Counted from the stretch's first letter, positions 19,795 to 33,617 are shown. The stretch: DNA of 64,000 nt from Naganishia liquefaciens (GCA_013423385.1 BLZA01000058.1:1-64000); one strand, 5' to 3'. The notes: generated by a model from the letters alone, not told the origin. Numbers and translations: made by a program.

Positions 19795-22700
19795 ATGAGC
19801 TTGCGTCTCGCACTCAAGCGGAGCACTGCACTATCGTTACCCCACCGCACTCCCCGGTTCATTCCAGCCACGAGATACGTTGCCCACGTCGTCCCGCACG
19901 CACCACGCCCATTCGCATTCCAACAACCGAAACGATACCAGAGCGGCATGTCGGCTTTGCAAGAGGCGCAGAATCCGCAGGTCGGCGAGGGAGTCAAGGT
20001 CCAAGGTCAGGGAGGGCAAGCCCAAGTGATTGATGGGAATGCTATTGCCAAGTGAGTCGGCCAAGGGAGGGGAAGAGGACGCGCGCGCGCTGACCGTGAC
20101 GCCTCGTCAGGGAAATCCGCGCCAACTTGTCGCAAGAGATCGCCGAGCTCAAGGCGAAACAGCCGTCGTTCAAGGCGCCGCACCTCGTCATCTTGCAACT
20201 CGGGGATAACCCGGCCTCGAGCACGTACATCCGGATGAAGCTTCGTGCCGCCGAGGAATCCGGGATGACGGTCGAGCACGTCCAGGTCCCCTCGGCCGGG
20301 TCGGGCGGCGTCGCGCGTGTGCTCGAGCTCGTGCGCAAGAGCAACGAGGACCCGCGCGTGAATGGCTTGCTCGTCCAGTTGCCGCTCGAGGGTGCGTCCC
20401 CCGAGCAAGAACGTCAAGTCGTCGAGGCCGTCAGTCCGGGCAAAGACGTCGATGGGTTCCACCCGGAAAACATTGGACACCTCTCCAGTCGAATGAGCGA
20501 TCCGCTGTTTGTCCCGTGTACCCCGGCGGGCGTCGTCAAGTTGATTGATTCCACGGGTGTTTCCCTCGCGGGCGCCAACGCCGTCGTGCTCGGCCGAAGC
20601 GATATCGTCGGAACGCCCGTGTGTGCCCTGTTGAGGCGAAGGGACGCGACCGTGACGCAATGCCACTCGCGCACGCAAAACTTGAAGGAAATCCTCAAGG
20701 AGGCCGACATTGTCGTCGCCGCCATTGGCAAAGCCGAATTCATCAAGGGCGAATGGCTCAAGCCCGGATGCGTCGTCATTGACGTCGGAACCAACTACAT
20801 CCCCGACGCGACCAAGAAATCCGGCCAGCGGCTCGTCGGCGATGTCGAGTATGCCGCGGCCGCACGTGTCGCTCGATACATCACGCCCGTTCCCGGAGGC
20901 GTGGGCCCGATGACCGTCGCCATGCTCATGCACAACACCCTCGTCGCCGCCAAACGACAACACGCGGCCGAACGCGCACGCAAGACGATTCCCTTGCCGC
21001 TCGAGATGCTCGCCAAGGTTCCCTCGGATATCGAGATTGCCACGGCCCAACAGCCGAAACCGGTCGTCGACGTCGCCCACGAGATGGGCTTGATCCCCGA
21101 CGAGGTCGAGAGCTATGGCAAGTACAAGGCCAAAGTCGAGTTGAGCGTCTTGGAACGACTCGGCGCCCGACGGGACGGCAAGTATATCGTCGTGGCCGGT
21201 ATCACCCCGACGCCGCTCGGAGAGGGCAAGTCGACGACGACGATCGGTCTCGCGCAGGCGCTCGGCGCTCATCTCGACAAGATGGCCATTGCGTGTGTCC
21301 GTCAGCCCAGTCAGGGCCCCACGTTTGGCTTGAAAGGTGGAGCGGCCGGTGGCGGATACTCGCAGGTGATCCCGATGACGGAATTCAACTTGCACTTGAC
21401 CGGAGATATCCACGCCGTGACGGCCGCCAACAATTTGCTGGCGGCGGCCCTGGATGCGCGCATGTTCCACGAGGCGACGACGCCCGGTGACAAGGCGCTG
21501 TTGAACAGGTTGTGTCCGCCCAAAAAGGGCGTCAGGACGTTTGCGGCGCCCATGCTCGATCGATTGCGACGACTCGGCATCGACAAGACCAACCCGGACG
21601 ACCTGACCGAGGATGAAGTCCACAAGTTTGTCCGACTCGACGTCGACCCGGAAACGATCACGTGGAACCGCGTGATCGACACGAATGACCGATACCTGCG
21701 CAAGATCACCGTCGGTCAGGCCCCGACGGAGAAGGGCATCACACGGGAAACGGCGTTTGACATTGCCGTCGCGTCCGAATGCATGGCCGTCCTCGCGCTC
21801 TCGACCGACCTGGCCGACATGCGTCAGCGGCTCGGCAAGATGGTCGTCGCCTCGAGTCGGGACGGTCGACCCGTCACGGCGGAAGACGTCGGATGCGCCG
21901 GGGCCATGGCCGTGCTGATGAAGGATGCCATCAAGCCGACCATTATGCAGACGCTCGAGGGCACGCCCGTGTTTGTCCATGCCGGACCTTTTGCCAATAT
22001 CGCGCATGGAAACAGCTCGATCATTGCGGATAGGATCGCCTTGAAGTTGGCCGGAACCGAGGAGGGAGACGACAAGGATCGGGTCGGGTACGTTATCACC
22101 GAGGCCGGGTTCGGTGCAGATATCGGCATGGAGAGTGAGTGCTGTGGGGGCTAAAGAGGCAATATGGGACGCCACGCTGACCGCCCGCTCCCGCAGAGTT
22201 CTGCAACATCAAGTGCCGCGTCTCCGGTCTCAAGCCCAACGCCGTCGTCATCGTCGCGACCGTTCGTGCGCTCAAGATGCACGGCGGCGGTCCCGCCGTC
22301 ACGCCCGGTAAACCGCTCGCCGAGGTCTACCAAAAGGAAGACTTGGAGCTGCTCGAAAAGGGCTGCGCCAACTTGGGCAAGCACATTGAGAACGCCAAGA
22401 AGTTTGGATTAAAGGTCATTGTGGCTGTCAACCAGTTTGCGTGAGTATCTCTTGTTGACTCGGGAAGGGGTGATGCCGTGTTGACGCTTCGCGCCCAGCA
22501 CCGACTCGGAAGCCGAGCTCAAGCTCGTCGCCGACTTTGCCCTTCGCGCCGGTGCCGACCGGGCCGTCCCGTCCAACCACTGGGCCAAGGGTGGTGAAGG
22601 TGCGCTTCCGCTCGCCAAGGCCGTCATTGAGGCGTGCGAGGGTGACAGCGAATTCGAGTTCTTGTACGACGTCAACAAGCCGTTGGCCGAGAAGATGGAG

Positions 22701-23084
22701 ATCATTGCCAAGGAAATGTACGGCGCCGATGGAATCGACTTGAGCGACGAGGCCAAGCAGCAGATTGAGACGTATACCCGACAGGGTGAGTACCGATGCA
22801 CGTTTTGACAACGGACGTCCGTGGCTGAGCCCCCCTCCTCAGGCTACGCACACCTCCCCATCTGCATGGCCAAGACCGCGCTGTCTCTCTCGGATGACCC
22901 GTCCAAGAAGGGCGTGCCCACCGGCTTCACCCTGCCCATCAACCGAGTCCGTCTCTCGGCCGGTGCCGAGTTCGTCTACCCCTTGGTCGGCGACATGTCC
23001 ACCATGCCCGGATTGACCACTCGACCTGGCTTCTACGATATTGACTTGAACGCCGAGACGGGAGAGATTACCGGTCTGTTCTAG
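19795..23084 (+). CDS. ADE3: Trifunctional C1-tetrahydrofolate synthase
   Basis: This enzyme carries methylene-THF dehydrogenase, methenyl-THF cyclohydrolase and formyl-THF synthetase activities, feeding purine and methionine synthesis. Five exons (19795-20051, 20111-22134, 22197-22440, 22499-22785, 22843-23084) give 1017 residues. Residues 1-50 form an Arg-rich leader ending at RYQSG, and the next Met (MSALQEAQ, position 19949) could start a cytosolic form. The dehydrogenase half has [11 protein letters not shown] and [11 protein letters not shown]. The synthetase half has the nucleotide loop [32 protein letters not shown] and [11 protein letters not shown]. It converges with the GH31 gene. 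Confidence 0.97.
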
Positions 23085-23352
23085 ACGACGCGCAAAGCAG
23101 GACCAAAGAGACTTGATGTTTCAACACGAGGACTTTGTAGGACTATAATGACCGCCCATCGGCGACAAAAACGACGGGACCACGCAACCGGCCCGGCCCA
23201 TATAGAGTGGATCAAAGGAGATCCAAAAAAAAAAGGCAAACGACGGACTCAACCTTTTCGTTTGTAGCATGTAGCATTATCCATGGCAGTAGCACAGGAA
23301 CATGGGTTGCAGTTTCTGATGCTCATGGCTTTCCGTCTATACATATCACAGT

Positions 23353-26232
23353 CTAAGCGGCAACCTTTACGCCCTCGGCTTTGATCTTGCCTCCCTTGAC
23401 CGTCACTTTGCCTGCCCAATCCTTGCCCTTTCCGGTCGGGACCTCAACGACGGCTTCCTCGCCATCGGAGATGGCATACGACTTGACCTGCAAGCCGATG
23501 GTCGCATAGTCGTAGTCGGGAACTTCAACCGATTCCGGTCCAAGGCACAAGACCGTGTTTTCTCGGACGTAGACGGGAATCCGTGTGTACGGATAGTCGG
23601 TCTGTTTGATCCACCGCGGGCCCTGGATCACTTCGCTGGTCCAGAAACTGCAAGATACATTAGTCCAGGTGCGGCTACGACTTTGCGGAAACATACCAGG
23701 TCCATTTGCCCGAGGGAATGTACACGAGCGCGGTATCGTCGGAAAAGACAGGAGCAACCAAGAGTCGATCTCCGAGCATGCTGGGATGGGTCAGTACCGG
23801 TACCACGGCTGAGAACCTCTTGCTCACTATTGCTTGTCGAGGTTTGGCGTCATCGGGTCGTCGGGGAACTCGATGACCATGCTACGCATGACGGGAACGC
23901 CGGTGTTGGTCGCGTAGATCGACTGGGATACGGTTAGCTCGAGTCTCGGTCGCAGGCAATTCCCACTCACCTGCGCGTATAGGTAGGGCATGAGTCGCAA
24001 CTTGGTCTTTGTCATGATCGAGCACACGCGGGACGCCTCGTCATCGCCTTCGGAATCGTAAAGCCAGGGAACCCGGTACGAGTTGCTGCCGTGCAACCTT
24101 GAATGCGACGAAAACAGACCGAAAGCGAGCCACCGCTTGAAAAGTCCGGCCGGCGGTTTCCCCTCGAAACCTCCGATATCGTGCGACCAAAAGGCAAAGC
24201 CCGTCGACGTCAAGCTGAGACCGCCGCGAAGCGACTCCGCCATCGCCTCATATGTCGACTCGCAGTCGCCGCCCCAGTGGACGGGGAACCTCTGGCCGCC
24301 TGCCGTGGCCGAACGAGCGAACAAGGCCGCTTGGTGCTCGCCGTATCGCTCCTGAACCGCATCAAAGACGACCTTGTTATACAGATGGGTATAAAAATTG
24401 TGTGCTTTGCGTGGATCGCTACCGTCATGGTATTTCACGCCAAGATGCGGGATACGCTCCCCAAAGTCCGTTTTGAAAGTATCGACGCCGATATCCATCA
24501 GACCTTGAAGCAATTTCGCGTACCACTTGCAAGCCGCGGGATTGGTGAAATCGACAACAGCCATTCCGGGTTGCCAAAGGTCCCACTGCCAGACATCGCC
24601 GTTGGTACGCTTGATGAAATAGCCGTTGTCGACGCCTTCTTGGAAGATACTTGCACGCTGACTGATGTAACTATTGATCCAGACGCAGACTTTGACGTTG
24701 TACTTTTCCTTTACCGTTCGGATATAGCCCGCGGGATCGGGAAAGGCCTCGCTATCGAAGGAGAAGCTGCACCAATCGTATCTGCGCCGGATCTTGTCAG
24801 TTCCAATCCCGCCTCATTGAAATTCGCCTTACCTTTTCATCCAAAAACAATCGAGATGCAGCACGCGAACAGGGCAATGCCGTTCTTTCATGCCTTCTAG
24901 GAAAGCAGAGACGGTCTTTTCGTCATACGAGGTTGTAAACGACGTGGACATGTACAGCCCGTAAGTCCACGCAGGCGGCAGTGCGGGCTTGCCGGTCAAT
25001 TTGGCATAATTCATGAGGACCTGCAGAGACTCTATTAGCTTCTGATCGACTTGCGCCAAATGTTGATCTTACCGTTTTCATCGATCCGCCACCAATGACA
25101 TAGTATTCCAGCTTTTCACCACGGACGCTGAAGCCGACTTTGGAACATTTTTCGCTACCGACCTCGAAGTCGACTGTTCGTCGGCTGTCAGCAAAAGAGA
25201 AGCAGGGACATACACGGACAACTTACCTTCTTCCGGATGATTCACAAATACGCCATACCCGCGACTCGAGAGGTAAAACGGGATGTTCTTGTAGGCTTGC
25301 TGACTTGAGGTTCCGCCGTCTTGCGAAGAGGACGTGAGCTTTCCACGGAGGTGACGCGTATAAAATTCCAACCAGTGACTCACCTTGATTCCAGATTCCG
25401 ACACTCTGCCCATTCTTGACAAACGGTCCAAACCTTTCTCCCAAGCCATAGACCGACTCGCCGACGCTCAAGGTCAATTCATTGAGCATGAAGCGGACCT
25501 TGGCGTTTGGATCGCTGTTTGACGGTGCGACCCCGGTCAGCGCGTCCGGATATGTCGACATGCACCCGGCCTCGGACATCTGCCCAAGAGTATGAGCGTA
25601 CGGGACATCGATGAACGCTTGGCCTTTGGGCTCCGTCCCGCACAGAAACACTGGCTTGCCGGTTGTGCTGTCGGTGAACGAGACTGAATACGAGTAGGCA
25701 GAGGTATTGACGCTGGCGGTGAGTGTACCAGATTTCAGAGCGAGGGTCGAGTCGTCGGGTCGTATAATGCTCGGCTTTGGCGAGTCGGGCGCGCCATCGG
25801 GAAATAAGTCAAAGTGGGGCCCATGTTCGCGAACTCCCTGCAATGACCGAATCACAATGGTCAACCGAGCTTGGCAGATCGTCAAGATAGTTTCCGTACC
25901 TTGTGATGATCGATCCTGTGCGTGCATCAGAGCCTTCAGCGCTGCTCGATCTCGATATCGCGGCGGAACCCACCGAACTTTGATGATATCGTCACATGGT
26001 GACGAAATATTGACGGTCAAGAGGGAGCCTGAATGACGACTCCAGCGACCAAACGCATCAGGTAAGCAGATGACATACCATTCAGCGTATCGCCGCGGCT
26101 CGCGACATGCTTCGATGCTACCAAAAAGTCCAACTCGCCATTCTTGCCGTCGTTGAGGATGTCGACGACCTCAACGCCGCCTTGAAAGTTGTGGCCTTGT
26201 GGTCTGTGCCACAGGCCGTCTGTAAACTTCAT
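23353..26232 (-). CDS. GH31 alpha-xylosidase (YicI/XylS type)
   Basis: The enzyme releases alpha-linked xylose, for example from xyloglucan oligosaccharides. The GH31 nucleophile motif reads [10 protein letters not shown], the form typical of YicI-type alpha-xylosidases. The acid/base aspartate lies in [11 protein letters not shown], followed by [14 protein letters not shown]. Other family stretches are [13 protein letters not shown] at the start, [20 protein letters not shown] before the barrel, [16 protein letters not shown] and the C-terminal beta-sheet domain. No signal peptide is present, so an intracellular enzyme acting on imported oligosaccharides is likely. At least eight short introns interrupt it. 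It diverges from the sugar permease at 27580, which fits a shared pathway. Confidence 0.9.
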
Positions 26233-27579
26233 GCTTGCTGCTGGGCGTAAGGAAGCGAAAAGATCTGTACAGGCGGCAAGTTCGACTGGTTAGCAGAATC
26301 CCAAGTGGCACGTCCCGCTGCAAACTCACAAAGATACGAAGCTGAAGGACAACCGATGGCGTCTTGTCTGCGAGCTCACGGCGCGTATCTCTCGAGCACA
26401 TCATAGTTCGTTGATGTTGGCCTAATATCGCAGAGGGCACATGAATGAGTGCGAGTTATACCGGCGGGAACAAACAAAATCCCAACTCACCGAGGACTCG
26501 CCGAGTGCTATACCGGCGTTCCACAAACACTAGTGCCCTCTCATCCCGGTCCGACGACACAATGGGACTTGCTTTGTTGTCGATATCTCATTACCTCATA
26601 GCCGCCTAAAGTTGCTGATGACTGCCACTAGGGGCCCAAGTGGGAGACCACGATGACGAATGGGGCCGGATGTGGCCGTGGTCCTGTGGGGCTGGTCCGT
26701 TTTCGTCCGTATTTGTTTAGTCGTTCGAGTCAAAGCAAGCGGGACGGCGATCGGCATAATGTGATGCCGTCACTCAGGGGTGTTGAAGACGAGATCCGAA
26801 CGAGGCCGAGGAGCTGACCGAGGCAGCACATGGTCGCAACTTGCGTATCAGCCCTGTTTCAGCATTTCATCAGACAACAGAACGCACTGACCGATCACAT
26901 GCTGAATGGCTTCTTTCCGGCCCGCGGGTCCGTCCTGTCGACGCCCCACGGGGAGATGCGACCGAGATGGGTATAGAGCTTTGAGGAGGCATCGCTTCGT
27001 CCCGGTAGCGCGGGCGGGCGGAACAGCGGCGGCGGCGGCGGCGGCGGCGTCTAGGGATTGCTTGGCTGCGCAGGTCTATTTCGGTCAGGCATTGGTCAGC
27101 CCGCGGACCTCCCCCCGGGTTATCCTCATTGCTCACGTAGCCGTCAATCGCTTGACCGTCAGCGATTCGTGACTTTTCCTTCTAGCGCGCCGTCGTAGGG
27201 CAGCTCAAAGTTTCCGTGTTTCCTGGTTGAGCCTGCCGTGATGGGCAGCAGGAAAGTCCGAGAATTTAGCGATCCACAGATTGCAAGTTTCGTATTGTGT
27301 CTGACAGAGAACGGCGATTTGGCCCATTGAGGCACTCCGGGAGCACAGGCTCTGAAGCCGTTGGCGGAACGGTCTAGCTACCTGACTCGACTTCGGCGCT
27401 CTCGAGTAAGAGCCCAGGCAAGTCTGTATGTGGTCAGTCCTCGTTAGACCCAAGTCACTGTAACAAATGCAACGTGACAAACCGCGTATATATCGCAATG
27501 CCCCTTTGGCCAACTCTTCTCTCTGACGCGAGACCCATCGACTAGAGATTCGCACCTCATCATCCCCAGTAGCCTCATC
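26233..27579. promoter_or_regulatory. Divergent promoter, GH31 / sugar permease
   Basis: This 1.35-kb region separates two divergent sugar genes. A (GGC)n run of about nine units lies at 27023-27049. A TATATAT box at 27487-27493 is about 87 nt before the permease ATG. The word ATACCGGCG occurs twice near 26460 and 26515. No gene is supported. Confidence 0.5.
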
Positions 27580-29943
27580 ATGGTTGCCCACACCCCGGAT
27601 GCCGAGTACTCACGCCGACAAGTCGTTCGTGCGGACAATGCAGAGATCGACAACCATATCGCGGGATACTCGGACTTGATCAAGGATGCCGCCGATGCGG
27701 ATCAGATTGAGCATGAGATGGGCGTTCGACAGGCGTTGAGGATCCACAAAAAGGCCGTCTTGTGGAGTATGGCTCTGAGTGCGGCGTTGATTGTACGTGA
27801 GCTAGAATGCGGAGAGAACGTGCCGAGAAGGGCTGTCCACCCCTGACCGATCTCACCACGAACAGATGGAGGGCTATGATGTAGTTCTTATAGCAAGTTT
27901 CTATGGTCACCCAGCCTTCCTCAAGAAGTACGGGGTGCCAGGACCCGAAGGGAAGAACATTATTCCGGCGGCATGGCAATCTGGACTCGGAAACGGTTCC
28001 AGCGCCGGCGGAATCATTGGCCTGCTCATCAACGGCTGGGCATCGGAAAAGTTTGGGCCCAGGAGAACATTTCTTGTGGCCATGGTCTTGATGATCGGAG
28101 CCATCTTTGTGCCCGTCTTTGCGGAAAGTTTGCCGGTTTTGACGTTTGGCGAGGTGTTGTGCGGAATTCCTTGGGGTGAGTCTGAGCGCGTGGAAGAGGA
28201 CAGTTGCAGAACGTTGATGCTTCGAGTCTTAGGCATCTTCCAAACTCTGACAACTGCATACGCCTCGGAGGTGAACTCACTAGCTTGTGACGGTTTCAAC
28301 GAGAACTTACCATATGTCTCATTCCAGGTCTGTCCAATCGCCCTTCGCCACTACTTGACCGCGTAAATCATCCGACCTTCTCGCAAGGGAGATACGTACT
28401 CACTCTCGAACGTCTCGACAGGTATATTAATGCGTGCTGGGGCTTCGGGATCCTTTTATCTTCGGGCGTGGTGCGCGCCTGTCTGAATATAGAGAGTCAA
28501 TGGGGTAAGTGTATTTGAAGGGACAGCGCAAAGTTTCCGCTTTCTGAACATATAACTCGTCTTCGTAGCTTACAAGATACCATTCTGCCTGCAATGGATA
28601 TGGCCTCCGATTCTTATCACGCTCGTCTGGTTCGCGCCGGAGAGTCCTTTCTGGCTTGTCAGACAACAGAGGTACGCGGACGCCGAGCGGAGCGTGCGCC
28701 GCTTGACTTCCACGGGCCACTTCACCGACGAAGATGTCAAGCGAAACGTGGCCATGAAAATTCATACAACTGAGCTGGAGAAGAAAATGACGGCGGGAGC
28801 GTCGTATATCGACATGTTCAAGGGAATTGACAGACGGCGGACTGAAATTGTGGGAGAACGCTTCGATCGCTGTTCTGCTGTACAACTAAACTTCTACTTT
28901 CTGCAGTCTTTGATGGTCTTTGCTGCCCAGCTTCTTTCGGGGTGCGTTTCCTTGCCCGTTCGCTGCTGCACAGCGAGTGATTAGCTAACCATTCCCGACT
29001 CCATAGGCAAAACCTCATTGGACAAGGCGTTCAGTTGTAAGTGAATGGGAAGCGATGTCCGACCTCGACTTTACCTCTTTCCGCTCTTCAAGCTTCCAGC
29101 AAGCTGGTATGGCCGTTCAAGCATCATACGATCTCAACCTTGCATTGAATGCGGTAAGCCAAGCTGCAATCGCTGAATCCCGCATGCCTCTCATATCAAG
29201 CATTTACAGATGTTCGTCGTCGGCACTTTTGTCTCCTGGGGCTGTGCGTATCCTGAGGCTGCTCTTGCGGGTTCCTTTGCTCATCAAGCTAAGCTATTTT
29301 GTAGTGCTCACCCGCTTCGGCCGTCGAACATTGTACCTCTCTGGTCTCGCGACTATGGCTGTGGTCCTTCTTATCATCGGAGGTATGGGTTTCACCGATA
29401 GCACTACAGCCAAATGGGTGAGCGGTGCACTCCTGGTTTTCCTCAATCTGGCCTACAACTCCACGCTCGGACCGGTATGCTACACCCTGGTCGCCGAAAT
29501 ATCTTCAACGAGGCTTCGGGCAAAGACCATCTCCCTTTCTCGAGTGGCATATCAATTGATGAACATCATTTGCGGCATCATTGTCCCGCGACAACTGTCT
29601 CCCGCCGAATGGAACTGGGGTCCCAAAAGCGGTCTATTCTGGGCGGGAAGCGCCATCTTGACTTTCTGCTACGTTTGGCTGCGAGTGCCCGAGACGAGGA
29701 ACCGCAGTTACGGTGAATTGGATCTTCTATTCGAGAACCATATCCCAGCTTGGCGCTTCTCCAAGACAAAGGTCGATCGTAAGTCTTGGGTCGGCCGTTT
29801 CGAAAAAGTCGACTGTGCGCTGATCATGATGTCTAGAATTCAACCTTGATGAGCGACCAGACATCCCGGCCGATACGCCTTATCTGGAGGAAAAGCCCGA
29901 CTTGAAGACTGACATCACCCACGCTGAATATGTTCGCAAGTAG
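27580..29943 (+). CDS. MFS sugar permease, alpha-glucoside (maltose) type
   Basis: This is a 12-helix major facilitator importing sugars or oligosaccharides. After a hydrophilic N-terminus, the first helix region reads MEGYDVVLIASFYGHPAFLKKYG, as in fungal alpha-glucoside permeases. The sugar porter motifs GWASEKFGPRRT, PESPFWLVRQQR, FGRRTLYLSG and PETRNRSYGELDLLFE are all present. Many short introns are needed; for example GCC TCG GAG joins to GTC TGT, and a GTGCGT intron at 29240-29303 restores WGLLTRFGRRT. The tail is acidic (LDERPDIPADTPYLEEKPDLK). Next to the GH31 alpha-xylosidase, an oligosaccharide substrate is plausible but unproven. Confidence 0.88.
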
Positions 29944-30190
29944 TCTGGTCGTTTTTATTCGTAGTCGTTTCAAAGCTCGTTGACCTCGTGTTGTATCGGT
30001 AGCCGCGTAGTCACTGAAATGTCATGTCGTATTCCACAATACAAATAATGCTTCATTCCGCAAGCCGTGTAACACCGACGACGAGTGGTTCCACCAATGC
30101 GAGGCGCTTACATCGAATAAACTATGTAGAGCACACTGACGTGAAAGATCTTCAGTCACAGTACACCGAGGCTGTTGCAGAAATCGCTTA

Positions 30191-32676
30191 CTATGATGTC
30201 GCAATCAAGCAGACCGCCACAACCAACCCAAAGATCGTCCAGCCCTTGATAGCAGGGCGCAGACCTTGTCGGCGATCGGCCTCCGTCTCCATGGCCTCCT
30301 TCTTGACACGATCCGCCTCGTTGAGCCGCAAGACGCCGCCGAAGTACTTCTTATCCACGAACTGATGGGGACAGTGATCAGAGTCGCGCTGGCAAGTAAG
30401 GATACTTTAGCTTACGTGGTATCCTGCACCATAGAGGATGTCAACGGCCTTGAGCGCAATCATGAAGTAGAACATGTTGTCGTATTGACTTTTGCCAGCT
30501 GGGGCTCGGTCTTGGACTATGAGATTGAGTGTGCAGTGAGCGGATAGTGCCTAAGACTGTGCCGAGTTTCTGAGACTCACTGGCACCGACAGCGATGTCT
30601 ACGACCGTAGAACCCGCACTGTTGAGAGCCTTCCAGAGACCAAACGCCGTGCCAATACAGGCTTGTGATGGGACGAGCAACGGTATTGAGGCGATGAACG
30701 GAATCTACAAGTGCGTGTTAAGAAGACGAAGGCAGTTAGAGACACAAGGCCTACTTACGGCATTGCTTGAGAGGGCGACAGAACCGAGGATGACTCTAAT
30801 CAGAAGAGAAGGGTTCCAATGAGTGAAAGCCATACACCCTGTGATGAGGACTGTGCTTACGGTACGAGGGGATGAACGGAGGAGTACGCCAATAGCGAGA
30901 ATACCACAACCCAAAGGGCTGGAGAGCGACGGCGTCAGCGCAACAGCAGATACAGAGGGACACGAACGCACCTGCAGTTGCTGAAACGAACCACATTCTT
31001 CGACCGAAAAGGTCAAAGCACAGTCCAACGAGCGGCGTCATTACAATGGGGATGATCTAGAGCACATGTCGAGCAAGATTAGCGAGTGCCGTGCGGTCAC
31101 GAACTGCAAATTCTCTCACCTGCCCAATCGCACTGGTGTATCCAGCCGTTAGCTTGGTGGTCCCTCGGGTATTTTCGATCGTCTAGAAGATGGGTGGCAT
31201 GAGATCGCCTATTTCAGGAAGGGTTCCTTTGCGCGCGTACTTCGGACAAGTTCGAAGAGTAGGCGCCAACAACACCCGCTTGCAGCAGCTGAGATATCGC
31301 AATGAACCCTGAAGAAGACGCGAATGCACATTAGTCTGAGAATATGCAAGGAGTCTCCCGAAGACTATGTGCTCACAGAATGCAGCTGGAATTGCTTTGA
31401 TGCTGATTGCAACGAATTTGAAGTGCTCTTTCGAGAAAGGAGTCAAAGGTCGCTGGAGACTCTCATCCGCATACGATGAGACGGATTTCTTGTCAACTTC
31501 GGCCTTCTGCCGAGCCTGACGCGCAACTTGAATTCCGGTGACGATCCGGGCCTCCTTTGGAAGGCTGCGCTCAATCAAGACATAGGCGATGTTGAGTCCG
31601 AGTGTCACAGCGCACAGGATAGCGCCGACCTGTTGGCGGAAACGTTTAGCTGGGACCATGTCAGACGGCAGCTGATGCGACTTACCCAGAAAGCAAAGTA
31701 CCACTTTCCTGTTGATTGGGTAATGGGAATAGCGGAGAGATTACCGCTCAGGTTGAATACACGACCCATGGCAATGTCCAGTCCGTACACCTATACAGAA
31801 GAGAGGCTTGCTGAGTGTCTTTGACAAGACGAACATTGACACTACGCACGAAGCCGATCCATCCTCGACCGCCTTTCGCAGTACCACGGTACCTTGGAAG
31901 AAGAAACCATGTCAATACGCCAACGGAAACTGGAAGCGAGTTATCGTCTCACCAATGAGTGTAGAGCTTTGATTGTGCGGTTTCAATAGTTGTGCTTCCG
32001 ATACCGAACAGGATTTGTCCTCCCAAGATGCTGTAAGACGGACCGGATTAGCTGATGGCTCCTGTGATGATGACTAAGCTAGATTCAAAGCTCACATGGG
32101 AAACGAAGCCTTTTGGCCACCAATGGCCCTGACGACCGCACCGAGCAATATGAAGGTCGAGGAAGCAAGAGAACCGAAAGACGGGCCGTAGTAGTCGATG
32201 ATGATACCGGAAAAGATTGGCAGGACGCCGTTGATGAGCTGATCCGACGACGAGATCACACCGTATTTTGCGTTGGTGACACCGGGCACTTGCTTCCGGA
32301 TGGTGCTTTTAAGAGGTGACAGGGAACTTTGAGTGTAGTTGCTGCCCACTGAGCATGAAAGCGTTTCAACCGAAGACTCAGAGCGAGACAAAGCAGGCAA
32401 GAGCTTACGGGTGAAGAATATCACTAGCACGAGCGCTGGCACCTTCAGCCGCCAGGGCAGTACCACTGCACCGGTACCCGATTCCTGCAGGCCCATTGAA
32501 GAGTCGGCATCATGGTCCCCATTATTGAGAACGGCGACTCCTGTTGGCAGATTCAGAGTGTGCGACTTCTCTGTTTTGTCTGCCGGCCCATCATGGGCTT
32601 CTGTCGAGGCCATCGATTCCGAACCCTCTTTTGAGGACACAGCATCGTCGTCCCTTTTGTATTGTGCAGAAGCCAT
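30191..32676 (-). CDS. MFSD1-like MFS transporter, copy A
   Basis: This is a major facilitator of the MFSD1-like branch, whose known members are endomembrane transporters. The N-terminus is hydrophilic and acidic. Then follow RLKVPALVLVIFF, the luminal stretch VGSNYTQSSLSPLKSTIRKQ, ISSSDQLINGVLPIFSGIIIDYYGP and GGQILFGIGSTTIETAQSKL. After THWFRGT come MGRVFNLSGNLSAIPI, NTRGTTKLTAGYTSAIG, DLFGRRMWFVSATA and SQACIGTAFGLWKALNSAG. It ends in VCLIATS. About ten short introns are inferred and I see no breaks. Copy B at 33688-35996 is a tandem duplicate. An ATCTGATAA site lies 115 nt upstream, and two more lie farther up. The substrate is unknown; an iron-linked role is inference. Confidence 0.75.
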
Positions 32677-32790
32677 CTCTGAACAATTGTGTAATTGAAC
32701 GTGTATGGAAAGGACTCCGGAGGGACTTGACCAGCAGGTGCGAACGAAGGGATTCAAAGGTCAGGTTCTTATGTAGAAGCGCCTCCTTCA

Positions 32791-32799
32791 ATCTGATAA
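32791..32799 (+). promoter_or_regulatory. Iron-GATA site upstream of MFSD1-like copy A
   Basis: ATCTGATAA exactly matches ATCWGATAA, the motif recognised by fungal iron-responsive GATA repressors (the SreA/Sre1/Urbs1 family). It lies 115-123 nt upstream of the copy A start. The 14-mer CAATCTGATAAGAT is shared with the copy B promoter. Confidence 0.65.
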
Positions 32800-33245
32800 G
32801 ATTGCGGAGACATGCCTGCGGGAGAAAAGTCAACACGCCAAGCAAGGAGTCTGAAAAATGATTCAGCTAGCAAGTGACCCACATCGACACATTGAGTGGC
32901 TTCTTTACTTCGCAGTGTTCATGCAAGCGCAGGCAGCGCCGCACAAAAGCCACTCGCTGAGAGTAACGAATCTCAACAATACTTCACTACACATCCCGCT
33001 GGAAGCCTTGCAGATTCTCCTGATTTGATCAACGCGTGGAAAGCGAAGTAGATAAGATGGATCTTCCAAGAGTGAGACGACGGTCCTTTAGCAAAAGCAC
33101 GGTAGGGACAGTCATCATGGTGTACGCAAGGTGACAAACTGGTCGCAACGCTGGTGAAATACCGGGTGACACTCTACAAGCGCTAGACAACGGATCGGCG
33201 AATTCCTCGAAGCGAGGTGATTAACTAACTGAATATCTGCCTCCG

Positions 33246-33254
33246 TTATCAGAT
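33246..33254 (-). promoter_or_regulatory. Iron-GATA site, reverse orientation
   Basis: TTATCAGAT is the reverse complement of ATCTGATAA. It lies about 570 nt upstream of the copy A start. Confidence 0.55.
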
Positions 33255-33617
33255 ATCGGAGCATCAAGGATCTCAATTGCTCTTGGCTGTATTAGCTTTC
33301 ACTTTCCCTCTTCTCTCCTCAGGGGTTTTCGTGTGGATCACGACTGTCCGCCCGCGCTTCGCTAAACACATCAAATGATCGTGGTGTCTGAGCTCAAAGC
33401 GTCCTATGATCGAGACTGCGAGCGGTGCGGGCCGCTTCCTGTCGGGTCGACTCGCAGCAAGTGAAGCGTACTTGCTTTGGCTAACTTTCAGGGGATACTT
33501 GAATGCGCGACTGCTTCATTACGTAGAAGTTTTGACCATGCTGGGCCATCTCACGCTTCTTCGAATTTAATATCGCTTTCACGACTTCATGGAATACACG
33601 ACATACAGCACACTACA

